Source of the DNA: Apostichopus japonicus
Lineage: Eukaryota; Echinodermata; Holothuroidea; Aspidochirotida; Stichopodidae
Reading direction: 5' to 3'
Assembly (NCBI RefSeq): GCF_037975245.1
Contig: NC_092561.1
Location: 6,555,001-6,619,000, forward strand
Length of the DNA: 64,000 nucleotides
Translations under genes and position numbers: made by a program
Shown here: positions 50,753 to 63,189 of the stretch, in pieces
How the letters are laid out: each line of letters starts with the position of its first letter
Numbering within the stretch: position 1 is the stretch's first letter
The notes under the pieces: model-generated
What the model was told of the DNA's origin: nothing
The model's input: only the letters and a program-made list of their open reading frames with translations
Database searches by the model: none

Positions 50753-51225
50753 TGATGCCTGCAGACGACAGAAGCAGCAACAGCAATTGGCCGGTTGTAA
50801 ATGAATATTCAAATGAGATAGTTCGTCGGAAATATCTCTTCCGCACAAAGTTTTCATACTTAGAAGACGATTTATCTACTCCTCATTACCTTACCAGTTC
50901 CGTTTCTCTGCGAGCTCATGATCCGCTCACCCGAAGTAACAATACATGAATTATAGAGTGGATATTGGTCTGGTGTTTCTTGCGAAGATTCGGACAGACA
51001 ACAAGTGACGTCACAATCACCATCAAGATAGAAAAGCAATGTCTACAAACGCTGACCGCACATCCTCACGAAAACCGACTTTATCAAGCAGGAGCAGATA
51101 TATATATATATGAATAGCTGGGGTTAAAGGTCATCAGTATATTGGCGCCAAAATTTTAATATGAAAATGACGTTAAGAGGTATAACACTGAATGAAACAG
51201 AGCTTGCAAGAAAGAAAAACACTTT

Positions 51226-51265
51226 TGACCATAATAGCATTTCTAGCATATTTTGAGGCTAATAC
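51226..51265 (+). repeat. Dispersed bipartite motif, copy 6
   Basis: TGACCAT at 51226 is followed 18 bp later by CTAGCATATTTTG at 51244 and then by GAGGCTAATA and CCTGCAGCTGAATG. It would lie inside the MRF 3' UTR. Confidence 0.6.
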
Positions 51266-51559
51266 AAAACAATGCCTGCAGCTGAATGTCTATTGTCCTC
51301 AATCCTGTTTGGATAGTATAGTGTATGAAATTTCATTTCAGACTTAATGGGGGACTGGGTAGTGGGGAGGAGGGGTAAGAATCACAAGTGCCTATGAATA
51401 CGATATGTATATCAATATTTCCGTAGGCTTTATTATTAGTACTTGCTTTGGGTCATTATCGTCTTGTCTCTTATTCTTAACTATTATCTCGATATTTTCT
51501 CCTTTTTTTTTTCTTTTACTATATTTTGCAATTAATTTTAAACGTCAATAATTTAAAGA

Positions 51560-51565
51560 AATAAA
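51560..51565 (+). terminator. Candidate poly(A) signal AATAAA
   Basis: AATAAA is followed about 45 bp later by the T/GT-rich stretch TTTTTTTCGTTTTGTGCGTTT (near 51603), the usual arrangement of a cleavage signal and downstream element. It would give the MRF mRNA a 3' UTR of about 0.8 kb. A second AATAAA lies at 52716-52721. Confidence 0.35.
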
Positions 51566-51590
51566 CATAAACCATGTTACAACAAAAACC

Positions 51591-54454
51591 TGGACAAACG
51601 GCTTTTTTTCGTTTTGTGCGTTTAACTGTTTCTTTCATAACAGCATGGATACCTTATTTTTCTTTCTTTATTTCTTACTTTCTTTTTCTATTTCGTTTTA
51701 TTTCGGTTTGTGAATGATTTTTAAATTGTATGTAAAAATTGAAATAACTTTTTTTTTGTTTATACTGTATTTGTATTGTACATAAAGTATTAAAAGAGAA
51801 AGTATAACTAAGTAACTTGTAAATTAACTTTCTCTTATATCAATTTTTTTTATCCTTCTTATTCCTCTGTTGTCTTCAGTTGCCCTCCCATATACCTAAT
51901 TTCTATCTATCTTTTTCTTAAGTTTTAAATTTAAAGTTTGAGCAATACGAATCAATTAAATGACATCGCTTTAAAATCAAAATGGCGTCTGTTCGAATAT
52001 GAGCACTTGACGATTTTTGTCTTAAGGAATGTCAGTCAAAAAAAGGAACTAAATCATCTCAAAGTATGTCTTTTTCCTTACCACAGTATGCAAAGATATG
52101 TGACGAGAAAGCAGAAAGAATAATAATTGATGGATTTATGCATACCATTTATCATTACGCATGCGCAGGTCTTTGCATCTTATTCATATCTAGACTGTCA
52201 TTACACTCTACAAAAGCATCGTTTTCTTTAGTATTTTTTTTACTTTTTTTTCTCTCTCTATTTCTTCTTGTCTGTTTTCATTTGTACCCGAACAATTTGA
52301 AGATAATTCCTACTATCAACATATGGGTAAAACGTTTTAAGAAGATATTGATATTTGAACAATTTCCCTAAACACTTTATCCCAGACGATTTCTGCAATT
52401 TTGATCTGTTACTTGCTTAAACTATATTTACCCAGAACTCATTGCGCGCCTACGTTGTGTTGTTTTGGTTAAGATTTCCCCCAACCTTTGTAAAGTGTTA
52501 TTATAGGCGTTGACCGCATTTTGATGTATGCGTGTATGTACGTGTGGGTGTGGTGTGTACATGTGGGGGGGGCATGTGGGAGGGGGTTCTGTTTCACGTA
52601 GACAGTGTAATTATATATTAAAATCACATATTGGCAAGAGGATCACATGACAACTACCTAGTATGAATCATATTTGTTTGCTTGTATTACCTTGTATCAT
52701 TTTTTTATCGATTCCAATAAAAACTTTGGAAACAATAGTTTGGACGAATTGCCAGGGTTACTTTGATATGAACTTGAGTAAAACAGGGATTTGAGTTGGC
52801 GAGGGTAAGGGGGGGGGTGGTGGATATGGCTTCATTAAAGCTATAGGCAAGATATTTTGAATAGCTGTTAGAAGAAAGTTAACTTGATATATTGTAAATT
52901 ATTGATTATTCGGAAATTAACACATAAACAGTATTTGGAAGCAGTACAAAAAGAGAAGCTTACATTTGTGTAAACATACTTTAGCTAAAACTTTGTGATT
53001 TTGTAAAAAAATATACAGAAAACTGACCGCCAGTGGGAAGAAACATACTTTCTCTTGGGGTGTGTGTCGGTGTGGAAAGCAGGAGGGGGGAGGGGTAGAT
53101 TACTACGCTTTTTGCTCTTTCCAAACTGCGTTGAAAACCTGGTTAAAATGTACAGGTTTAATCACAACAAGAGAAAAAGTATTATTATTTAGTTCACGAA
53201 TACCGCCATCAAATGTATCTACTAAAATTTTGAACTTTCTTGTGTCGTTCGAATATTACGTAATCTTCTTCTTGTTGTTCATCATCCTAAAATTTCTTTC
53301 TTGTTTTATTCTGTTTATTTGTTTCGAAGAAAGAGAGTTAAGAATATATTAGTCTTGTTTTGTTTTTTTAATTCAAACTGAAAACAAAATTATTGCTCCT
53401 AAAATAAAATCTGATAACTTTATATGTAGAATTTGTTTTCCTCGTATTTTTGCGTGTCAAGCGGGGCGGGCGGTAGACCTTAGACCAGCAACGGTCCGAT
53501 AACTGTCAGACCCACGTACCATGATCCGCCATGAAGACGGAGCTACGACCACCAGACCCCCCCCCCCCCAACCATCCACTAAGATTCGATGCTTAGAATG
53601 CTTCATATAGCTAGCTTGGAATATGGACTTGATGTTAAAAAAAAACATATCTAACAGATCTTCCTTGGCAAGATCCGAAAACTGTAGATCAATTTTCAGA
53701 AGGCTGGAAACATCCCCCTACCCACCCCCCATCTTTTCCCCCACAGTTTGCGTATCGATTGTGATCAAAGAACTCGCTTATTCCTGTACCAACTTTAAAC
53801 TTTTGGGTTGGCTTTTCCACATATTCCATTCGTCGAAATGTAGACACAGGTTTGGAAAACGAAGACCTCCAACATATGGAAATTGACCCAGTTGCGCTTA
53901 CGTCTACGCTTGAAAAGGGACATCAATATTACCCACGAGTTTTCACTGATTTATATATAGTATCAATTTCGTCTTCAATTTTTTTCTTAGAAATTCTACT
54001 GTTCGTATGACAAAGTTTGAAATTGTAATTTCATTGATATAGTTACCAAGTGCGTAATACATTGCAATGATCTTTTTTTACCTTCAAAACGAAACTAACC
54101 CAATCACACCAACCCACACCCGCGATGTCAAGCTTTAATCCATAATACATATTTCGATAAGAAAAAAATTAAAACAAACAAACATAGCGGTACAGAGCTA
54201 CACACATAGAATCGCAAAGGTTTGATGAAGCTGAGATAGAGGGCTTACAGGCGAGCGATACCCCCTCCCCCAACTCAAACTCAAAAAAAAAATGGATTCC
54301 TTGAACTGAAACTTCATGATCAAGAGTAGCAAAAGGTGACCCAAGCTGATGGGTGTGTTTGTCATATAACATTATTTTCGGTAGGATTATGATGTATCAG
54401 AGCTAATGATGTATTATTAGCAATATAACATCAAACAATGAATAACATGTAACT
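51591..54454. other. Noncoding; T-rich and G/C runs
   Basis: Pyrimidine-rich sequence at 51640-51700 and 52240-52265, G runs near 52566 and 52811, and a C run near 53563. The 87-101-codon frames at 52066, 53062 and 53623 show no domain; hydrophobicity in them reflects T-rich DNA. Confidence 0.4.
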
Positions 54455-54870
54455 GTATACATCAGGGTTGTCCAACCTACGGCCCGCGGGCCACAGTCCG
54501 GCCCGCCGCAGGGTTGCGTCCGGCCCGCCAGAGATGCTCTACGGTGTGAAATTTAGTGAGCAGATTTATCGATAACAATTTGAAGCTATATAATCAATCA
54601 TTCGAACCTTCTGGGTCCAAAAAAACTGCATACAGGTCAGTTTGTGTGACACTCTCTCAGTGGAGGGGATGGGGGGTGCCGGCTGGACTTTATTCATCTG
54701 TTTTATCAGGAAGGAAAAATAAATCAGTGCGCTCCGCCCGCAGTGCTCACATTTTGTTGCCTTGGGCTTCGGGCAAAAAATCGAGCGTAGGGTTCATGCG
54801 GCCCCCTCCTTCATCATAATCATTCCATGTGGCCCTCCTCTGCAAAAGGTTGGACAACCCTGGTATACAT
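54455..54870 (+). mobile_element. hAT-type MITE, copy 1
   Basis: A 400-bp body (54463-54862) begins CAGGGTTGTCCAACCTACGG and ends in AGGTTGGACAACCCTG, so the terminal repeats are about 16 bp. It is flanked by the perfect 8-bp duplication GTATACAT (54455-54462 and 54863-54870). CAGGG ends and 8-bp duplications are diagnostic of hAT transposition; GGCCCGCGGGCC near the end is also common in such elements. No transposase: the 87-codon frame inside is not recognised. Confidence 0.93.
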
Positions 54871-55138
54871 ACTACTTCAGCATTCATCTGAGAATACCAA
54901 GCATGGACATACTTAACGAAGGTAGAAAAAACAATAATTAAAATCACCAAAACCTTTACCGACACAGTGAGGCATGGATAAATGAACTCGGTAGTTCAAG
55001 AGCAGGAATTCGCACAATACTGTCCTATATCAAAACAGGGAGTCGTTTCAGGACATTGAACACTAATTACTCTTCCCCAAAGAAAGAAAAATGATTCAAT
55101 ATTTCGACAAGTGCCCCCCCCCCCTCTCCTTTCTTAAC
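54871..55138. other. Spacer between two hAT MITEs
   Basis: 268 bp of ordinary AT-rich DNA up to the second target duplication, with a poly(C) run near 55113-55122. Confidence 0.6.
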
Positions 55139-55559
55139 TCCTATACCAGGGTTGTCCAACCTTTTGCAGAGGAGGGCCACATGGAATGATTATGATGAAG
55201 GAGGGGGCCGCATGAACCCTACGCTCGATTTTTCGATTTTTTGCCCGAAGCCCAAGGCAACAAAATGTGAGCACTGCGCGCGGAGCGCACTGATTTATTG
55301 TGCTTCCTGATAAAACAGATGAAAAAAGTCCAGCCGCCCCCCCCCCCCCCCTCCGCTGAGAGTGTCAAACAAACTGACCTGTATCCAGTTTTTTGGACCC
55401 AGAAGGTTCGAATGATTGATTATATAGCTTCAAATTGTTATCAATAATTCTTCTCACTAAAATTTCGCACCGTAGAGCATCTCTGGCGGGCCGGACGCAA
55501 CCCTGCGGCGGGCCGGACTGTGGGCCGCGGGCCGTAGGTTGGACAACCCTGTCCTATAC
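55139..55559 (-). mobile_element. hAT-type MITE, copy 2 (inverted)
   Basis: A 405-bp body (55147-55551) in the opposite orientation, very similar to copy 1 throughout. Main differences are a poly(C) expansion at 55337-55352 and a short extra ATCGAAAA-type insertion near 55229. The flanks are TCCTATAC at 55139-55146 and 55552-55559, a perfect 8-bp duplication different from that of copy 1, so the two inserted independently. Confidence 0.93.
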
Positions 55560-58500
55560 TGATACCAAAGAGAATAGAGAGAAAATTTTATTCAAAAACT
55601 GACTGTTATGACCAGTTATGGACGATTTGAAAATAGAGGGAGACATTCACATCCACAATAACAACATTTCACTTGCATGTGTGTCAAGTGATACGTGTTC
55701 TTAGACGTCTGATTCTCTCCGTTAAAAGAGTAGACGAATTAATCTAGTGGAAAGTGGACTAAGGTTAAATATATTTATTTATACTTCAGAATTGAAAGAC
55801 AGTACGGTATACTAACCGTAACAACATGAAATTATTTGTTGACAAAAATACCACCGAAAAATAAAACATTTGCATTAAGTTTGTGTGACCTGTAATTGAT
55901 CAAGTTAACCACGATTCTGTAAAACTACTTAATTCATTTTTTTCTCCCCATTAATTTTAAAGATTTATGTGTTTGTTTTGCCTATTTTATTTTTGACTTC
56001 TGCAATTTTTTTGGTTTTTAACATTTTAACGAGGCTTTGTTTTAGTTGAAACAAAGGCTCGTAAAAAACATTGGCGGAAAAAGAAAATTGTTTAATATAT
56101 AGACATACATCTTGTGTATGGTATATATAGTAGACACAAGACACCCACACACTAATGTAATACTATGCGAATTCAAGACACCTCGCTCGAAGAAAAAAAT
56201 GTGCTTGTAATAAGTCGGGTGTAACGAAGCGATTGAAAGTTTGGTATCAATCGACCAGTGTTGACATTCAAATGAATACTGCAGAAATTCAATTAACACG
56301 GGTCTGTATGTTTCGACTCAATATCTCTCCACAGTGTCATGGAGGGATATCAATGATTTATGAGCAGTCTGAGCAAACCAGACAGATTTTTCGAATACAT
56401 ACCGTCAACTAACTCCCACAACTATTGCACATAAAAAATAGTTATTGAATAACTGCCAAGGTCAGTCATGCATAGATATACGTCATCCAACAAAAGAGCG
56501 AGGGCGTCCTATCTATCCCCAAGGTTTCAAAATTCGTAACATTAACAATTAGTGTAATGTTCGTACTAATTTCTCCAAGGAAATAGACAAACGTCGGTTA
56601 TAGTTGAGGCCCCGAAAAGGAACAGGAAGATTTGAGGTATTTTATCCGAAGTGGTTATCTCGAGTTGATTAGGTTCCATCCCTTACCACTAAAGGAACTT
56701 GTATGTTTTGGTTAAGAGAGACCGAATTCACGAGGGATAAATCAGCGGCAAATAGATCAACAGAATTTGTCATTAGGGGTACGAATAGGCGGAAAACATT
56801 TACTAATCGAACTTTTCCCGCCAAAACGACTCCTAACATCAATATCCACGTAGATGGGGATACAGTAAAAATTGGTCTTCGAATTGACCGACCTCTGGAA
56901 TAGAAGAAAAGGGATAGAATTCTAGAAGGTACAATTTGGTTTTGTCAAACTAAAGAATTTTGAATTCCCTCTTTGTCCAAAAAAAAAGGAAAAAGAAAGT
57001 TGTTTATCAAAGATGTAAAATCTGTATTTTGATCTATAGTGGCATACAGAACAATTTGCAAACCAGTTAGTCTCTAGTATATATGACTGTCTCACTACGC
57101 ACGCAACAACAACAACAATAATCCTAGATTCGTCATTGAAAAAGGAATTGCAAAATGAAACCTTGAGAACGTGTTTTTATTTCTTAGTAGATATTGTGAC
57201 ACAAAAATGCTAGAAATGCCCAAATGGTCACATATGTTTTTTAATCATTTAAAAGTATTTTTCCTTCTGTTGTTGACAGTTTTAGACTATGTATAAGTAA
57301 CTTGTACAGTATTCAATAATATTTAATTTACTGTAATGCAACGTATAAGGATATAATGTAATTAATGTTACAGGTAAAGTTGTGTTTAAATTTACTGTAT
57401 ATAACAATGGAATACAAATAAATGATTGTAACAGCAACAAAAAATGCATCATACATTCAGAGTTTTCTGACCTGAAATGTTGTTTTATACATGTACAATT
57501 CAATAAGTCAACAATGAGATTAACGTTGTTTACCACCACTCAACCATTAGGCTACTGTTATAAGGTAGTGTTGTTATTAGAGGGTAGCATACGCCCATCA
57601 AAAGCCCCATTGTTTTCACCACATGTACTTCCATTCATGCTCTTCAACATGCAAGCCACAAAAACTAGATCATGGTTGATAACAGGTCAAAAAAGATGTT
57701 CTCCTGCTGGTTTTTGGCACTTTTCCTGAAGGAAAACAATCGAGCGGATGGATATAGACTCTAATAGGAGTATGCCACCAGAGGCAGTGGAATTCAGACT
57801 ATCATCTTGTGTCGCACACATTATTATAAGACGTAAATTGACTGAACTAGAAGAGCGCCACCTAATTGTATTTTCTTTTATCGTTTTGGGCTATGGAAAT
57901 CTTTCTTAGAGGATCACAAAAGAATTTGACTTCAAGATATCTTTCACCTATAAGGGACAAATTTGGGAACATTTGAAGATCAACTAAAAAATGCTTCAAG
58001 TTTGAAAGGGATTCAAGCAGTATTGATGGAGATACAATACAATAAAAAAAAAACTTCATTGCCAACTCCTGCAGTTTTTCAGTTGATTCAAAGACCGTTG
58101 TCTACCATAAATATTTAAGGGTTATAAAATCTCGAAATGTCAAGAAGTAGCATCATTATGAACTAAAAAAAGCAATGAGATTACTCTGTAATCTGCATAG
58201 ATGATAAATAAAGATAGTTAATATATATCTCTTCCAACTGGAGTTATGTTAGTCATTCGTCATTTGTTTTGACCGCTTACTTACTGTTCTGTTATTCCAA
58301 GCTCGATCGAAAACAATATTCTAGATGAGCGTCCTCTATTTGTTAAACCGCATAAACCTGTGCATCGTGTGTTCATATTGACATTATGGTAGGTTTTCTT
58401 AATTAATATTTAACTATAGGATAAAACACCAAAAATGAAATTCTATAGTTACTAGTGGGTGTGGACTAGTGGGGGGTGGGGACAAAAAGTAGTGAACCAA

Positions 58501-59369
58501 TTCCATTCTTTCTTATCAATCTCTCTTTTACGAGACTTCTCTTTAAACAAAGACTAGAAAGTGAGGACCTCACTCCATGAGTTGAAGTTAGGGGGTGGGG
58601 GTGGGGTGGGGTTGAACCAATTGCATTGAGTTCCCTCCAACACGATGACATGTAAAATAAGGGAGGAAGTGGTGATGTTTTTTTCGCTTTTGCACCAAGT
58701 TTGGACGACAAACTTTATATACTGTATAAGTTTCATGTCATGCTCCAAACTTGCTTGTACTGAAAGTATATATTATCCTGTATCTCTTTAAATACAAATC
58801 AGGAACTGTTTATACTATCAGTATGAGTGCTTTGAAGCATGATATGAGATGACAGTATAGCACGGTATTAGCACTGGAGAATTATCGTCCCAACTGGCTG
58901 AAATGAAAGAAACGAGATTCTTCATTTTATTTCCAGTTTCCAAAGAGGGCGTTCAGAAGCCCCGTTTTCGTTTTTTCTTTTTTTTTTCTTTTTTCCCTTT
59001 TTTTCGGGAAACGGGTTAATTTAGACGGTTGATAATTTAAATATATATCTTTAAGGATGGATTCCAGTAAAATTTGTTTCTGCAAGGGCTTTTATTGATT
59101 TATTTTAAGTTGGAGTAAACAAGTTTCAAGTTGGAAATTAAAATGGTTATAAAGAGGTTAAAATGGTTAGTTGTTAATCCCCCTTGTCTTGTAAAACAGA
59201 TAATGACTGTTTTTACTTAATTAAAGTCTGTTTGGGAGGGGGGGGGGGGGGTAAATTCTGATGTGATACATGCCCATGACTTGTAAGAATAGGTTTCTTT
59301 AGTATAATAACGAGACGAATCAATTGCCGGATGATAGCTAAGACAAACTCTCGAAAGCATCGAACATTC
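55560..59369. other. Noncoding; dispersed motif copy 7
   Basis: No exon is supported. It includes dispersed motif copy 7 at 57200-57230 on the - strand and G runs near 58469 and 59238-59250. The 115-codon frame at 57382-57729 and the 66-codon frame at 56703-56903 have no recognisable domain or splice context. Confidence 0.4.
57200..57230 (-). repeat. Dispersed bipartite motif, copy 7
   Basis: Read on the - strand, TGACCAT is followed 17 bp later by CTAGCATTTTTGTG, with GGGCATTT between them. Confidence 0.55.
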
Positions 59370-59660
59370 AAATAGCTCAGCTCAGCAAATGGCTTAGCTC
59401 AAATTGCTCAAAATATTTCAAATAGCTCAGCGGCTAAACGAATAACACTGAGCTTAATGTTCCGACTTCGATTGATTCCCAATGTAAGTGAAAAATGAAT
59501 TTTTAAAATCCAGCCTATTTCTCGGTCGAATCTTCAAGTATTATGGTTCTGCTGTTATTTTTCCAGCTGACGAATTGGTAAGCGCGACGGTGTAAGCGAA
59601 AGACCGTGCACTGCCAATCGTGTAAATCGTGCTAGGGTTCGAGACAGGTTCATACCGATT
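59370..59660 (+). mobile_element. tRNA-like SINE remnants
   Basis: Two tRNA-like segments are visible: TAGCTCAGCGGCTAAACG (59423-59440) followed by a degenerate B-box-like CTTCGATTGATTCCC, and AGCTGACGAATTGGTAAGCG followed by GGGTTCGAGAC near 59635. Repeated TAGCTCAG words precede the first. They are probably old SINE heads. Spacing in the second is longer than in a tRNA. Confidence 0.35.
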
Positions 59661-60395
59661 CGGCTGTGGTATGGTGTTTGTTGTGGCCTAGCTGGATCCC
59701 GCGACCATGTCTCCCGTGATGTCGCAAACGAAGTCGAGAGGGGGTGCGTGGAGAATCGGTCGATGGAAGGTTAGCCAGAAGCGATCTAAGTGTCGTGTGT
59801 TATTTCTTGAGGGTCTAACTCTAAGTACTCTCTGAGACTGAATACGTAGCTCAATGAGTCATCATGCGTCTTATACCTCTTCAACGGAAGCTTCCAAGTG
59901 CCATCACAATATATAAATGTTTTAGACAACCTTCAGAGCCGTATATTCTCTGGACAACCTACTAAAATAGCGCCATCTTTTTTCCATACTTCCACTTTTC
60001 CGTATTAGAGTTTACATCATTGATCAAGCCAAGCGAGAAAATCCAGGTATAGATCAAATATTCAATGACGTCATTATGACACTATATCAAGGGATCTTTA
60101 TAAATAACTAAAATTCCTTCTTTTTTTTTCTTTAATAAGAAAGAACAATTTATTTGGCAAACCACAGATCCATTGAAGCAGAACAGTGCTCCAAAACATG
60201 TTGTTGCTGTAGGTTTCCAAAGGGTGAGGTGTGGAAGAGGGGGGGGGGTGTCGGTTCTTTTTTCGATTAATCTATTGATCGCAAAGCGTTACAGTCATTC
60301 TAAAGTTAAAAAAGTCCCTTTACCTAATCTAACCTACAAAGTTAAATATCTCCCAGAATATTTCCCGGAAATAAATACAAATATCTCAATTTTTT

Positions 60396-60440
60396 GGATG
60401 GATGGATGGATGGATGGATGGATGGATGGATGGATGGATG
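60396..60440 (+). repeat. (GGAT)n microsatellite
   Basis: Eleven GGAT units in a row, then degenerate AATG units. It accounts for the repeated DGWM residues at the end of the 90-codon frame from 60173. Confidence 0.97.
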
Positions 60441-61145
60441 AATGAAAGTATGAATGCATGAATATTATAAGGTATTGGCAAAGCCCACATTCTGTCTGTG
60501 CCGAGATGACGAAAACGTAAAAGGAGGTTGGTAAGGGGGGAAAAGACCAGAAAAAAACTTACGTATTACTCTAATTACAAAATGTAACGCTGTTAGAAAA
60601 GAACATACGCTTTTAGAGGTGACTTATCAATGTTGACGAACTTGCGGGTACGGACAGGAATGGAGTTCCAACGCTTCCGTCCACAAATGTTACGAGAAAG
60701 CTCGAAGAACCACCTTTGGTGGGTACTCGTGATATAGAGAGCATGAAAGTAGTTAGCATGGCTCTTTGTACCGATTGATTTGTAATCAAAACTAATCAAT
60801 AAACCATGATATCCTGGCTATATGTGTCGAATTGTGGTAAAAACCAAGATCGGAGGTGAAAAGCGGGGTCGGTGGGGGTGGGGTGGGGAACGTTCGTACA
60901 CCGTCTACATAAACAAAGTAAACATTGGATCGCTATCCCTAACTCACATGGATGACGAACCATAGGCGTGGATTTGGGCCGAACAACCTTTATATTAATG
61001 TACAGTAGTGTAATGTACTTTTCCACAACAACACGTTTTGTAAACATCTATTGTTCCTCAGTTGTCAATTACATGTGTTCCTTAAGATTGCAGAATGTTT
61101 ATAAACTACTATTCGAAAATTAGAAGTCTCGTGCAATTTCTTTCT

Positions 61146-61148
<3 letters not shown>

Positions 61149-61195
<47 letters not shown>
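61149..61195 (+). repeat. (TA)n(TG)n microsatellite
   Basis: A (TA)n tract of about 34 bp followed by (TG)n. Confidence 0.95.
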
Positions 61196-61316
61196 ACATC
61201 TGCTTTGCTTAAATTAACTTCGATTAAACTTTCAACAATGTTTCTCGTGTCGAAACAACATGTACCGTTTAGTACCCAGAAGTCATCACACCTTCTTTTC
61301 ATTACAGTTGAATTGC

Positions 61317-61495
61317 CACGATGACGTCATTCACTATACTGTTGCCAGATGCATTTACGAAAATATTACCAAATTAAACAAAATTCATATCTTCGCCATA
61401 AAAAAATGGTATGAGGGTGTGGTTTGACCTTGAGACTCAGAAAATTTCCAACACATTTATTCAGCAATCAACCTCGGTCGCCGAAAATATCCCTG
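61317..61495 (+). mobile_element. Fragment of family T MITE (copy C)
   Basis: The sequence aligns with 38713-38876: GATGACGTCAT, TGTTGCCAGATGCAT, a CATATCTTC/CCTATCTTC word, GGTTTGACC, then TCAGCAATCAAC as in copy A and AAAATATCCCTGG near the terminal word. The left part of the element is not recognisable. Confidence 0.5.
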
Positions 61496-63153
61496 GAAGT
61501 GTTGTAGAATCCATTTTATTTTTCCAGACGGGTGTGATATCAGTGGGCTGAAATAATGTTTGAAAATGTCGTGCCCAGGAACCCTCCTAAACTATGTATC
61601 TGATATGGGTGTTTATACGGTTCAATTGACGTGTTATGTCAGGGGATTCGGATCTGTTGGGTTCGAAAATTGTCTTACTCCATACTCAATGTAATATGGT
61701 ACATTATGTTTACATAGTTTGCTAACATAATGGAACATTATAATGAAATAGTGGTTTGTGTCCACCAAAACATCATGGTTCGAAAGTATACAAGTTTAAT
61801 TTATTAGTACTCGGAACAACGAGATTTTGAACCCGAAGCAAGCAGCTATATAAGCCATTTTAGAGAATATTAGTAACAAATGTCAAATGGCAGCTTCAAG
61901 TTTGTCCTCAACCATTTTAAGGCCATCAAATTGGTTTTTGTTTAGTTGTATAAAAGTTATTCGAAGTAATGATTTTAGTTTATGTAATACGTTTTAGCGT
62001 TGTGGGGCATACAGGAAACAACAGGAAATAATGGTGACCAATATAGTATAATTTAAGGAACGACTCTGTATACATGATCATGGAAGCATTGTTAGTGATA
62101 CTTCGATGCGATCGCTGAATATATACGGGGAAACAAAATGCACAAGAGATGAGTCAGCCCTTCCCCCAAAGTTACAAAATGAACATAGTCTCTATATGCA
62201 TTCTATAATAAGTGATCTAAGCTTCCAAAATATGAACTTATTCAAAGTTACTTTATGAGCGGTATACAACGCGTCCATATAGAAGATGTGTATTTTGGAC
62301 AATTGTCACGGGTGGCGGTAACGTGTCCATATAGAAAACGGGTATAGTAGACCATGGTCATGATGATAGACTACAGCCCTTTGAGAGCATACTCACTCCA
62401 AGCAAAAAAACAGAAGTCTACCCCTCTCCCGCTTAACAGGAAAATACTATCCGTTTATTTATTTATTTCACAGCTTAGACTAAATGTATTCGACAGACTA
62501 TATACCATAACTGGTTTAAATGAGCAATGTCGGTAGTGATGTTACACTGTTCTCATATACCGCTGGTTTATATTTTCAATAAAATAAAAGCATAAAAAAG
62601 GATATATATTATAATTTAAAAGCTTCATACACTATCAGAGATTTGATTATATCCGATTTATTCATATCACACCAGATCGCTCTTATCAATAAGCTGGTCT
62701 GTCATGATTAAAATTATGACGAGAAAATGAAAACATTTTTTGAAAGCAAATGACAGGCATCGTTGAATGCTGACCGATTAAATAAAATTAATTCCTTTTT
62801 TCGTCTCATGAATTCATAAAATTTACCTTTACCGTGCACGCTCATTTCCCAATGTATGCAATCAAACGATTTGATTAGGGTATGTATACGTCGTTTCGGC
62901 TTTATTGATGCTTCTATGTATACGAACCTGCATAATTATGACCATCACTAACAATCAAAATACCAAAATATATCATATTTTGTTCAGTTCAAAGCACAAC
63001 GCTCTACAATATTTTCGAAAGGAAATTAATGTTTACAGTTTAAACATATAATAACATGGAAGGCCATAAGTCAATTACTATATTGTACCAAAGACGGTAT
63101 AAGTCAATTATTTATACGAAAAAAACAGAAATATTTCACGGGACACGATAAGA
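61496..63153. other. Noncoding
   Basis: A short duplication of GTCCATATAGAA occurs at about 62272 and 62325. Otherwise AT-rich DNA without recognised content. Confidence 0.4.

Positions 63154-63189
<36 letters not shown>

Larger units (their letters stand above)
50753..51590 (+). other. Putative 3' UTR of the MRF gene
   Basis: It extends from the stop to just after a candidate poly(A) signal. It holds a TGACGTCA at 51006-51013, a dispersed motif copy at 51226-51265 and a 66-codon frame (50749-50949) that overlaps the stop codon. The extent is inferred and transcript data are lacking. Confidence 0.4.
59661..61316. other. Noncoding; microsatellites
   Basis: Contains TGACGTCA at 60066-60073, a G run near 60238-60248, (GGAT)n and (TA)n/(TG)n noted separately, and a G-rich stretch at 60868-60889. 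No exon is supported. Confidence 0.4.

Noticed and set aside
54455-55559. One large inverted duplication or a single composite transposon
   Set aside because: Each unit has its own, different 8-bp target duplication, which shows two separate insertions.
57382-57729. 115-codon + strand frame
   Set aside because: No domain, no splice sites in the right places, and composition like its surroundings.
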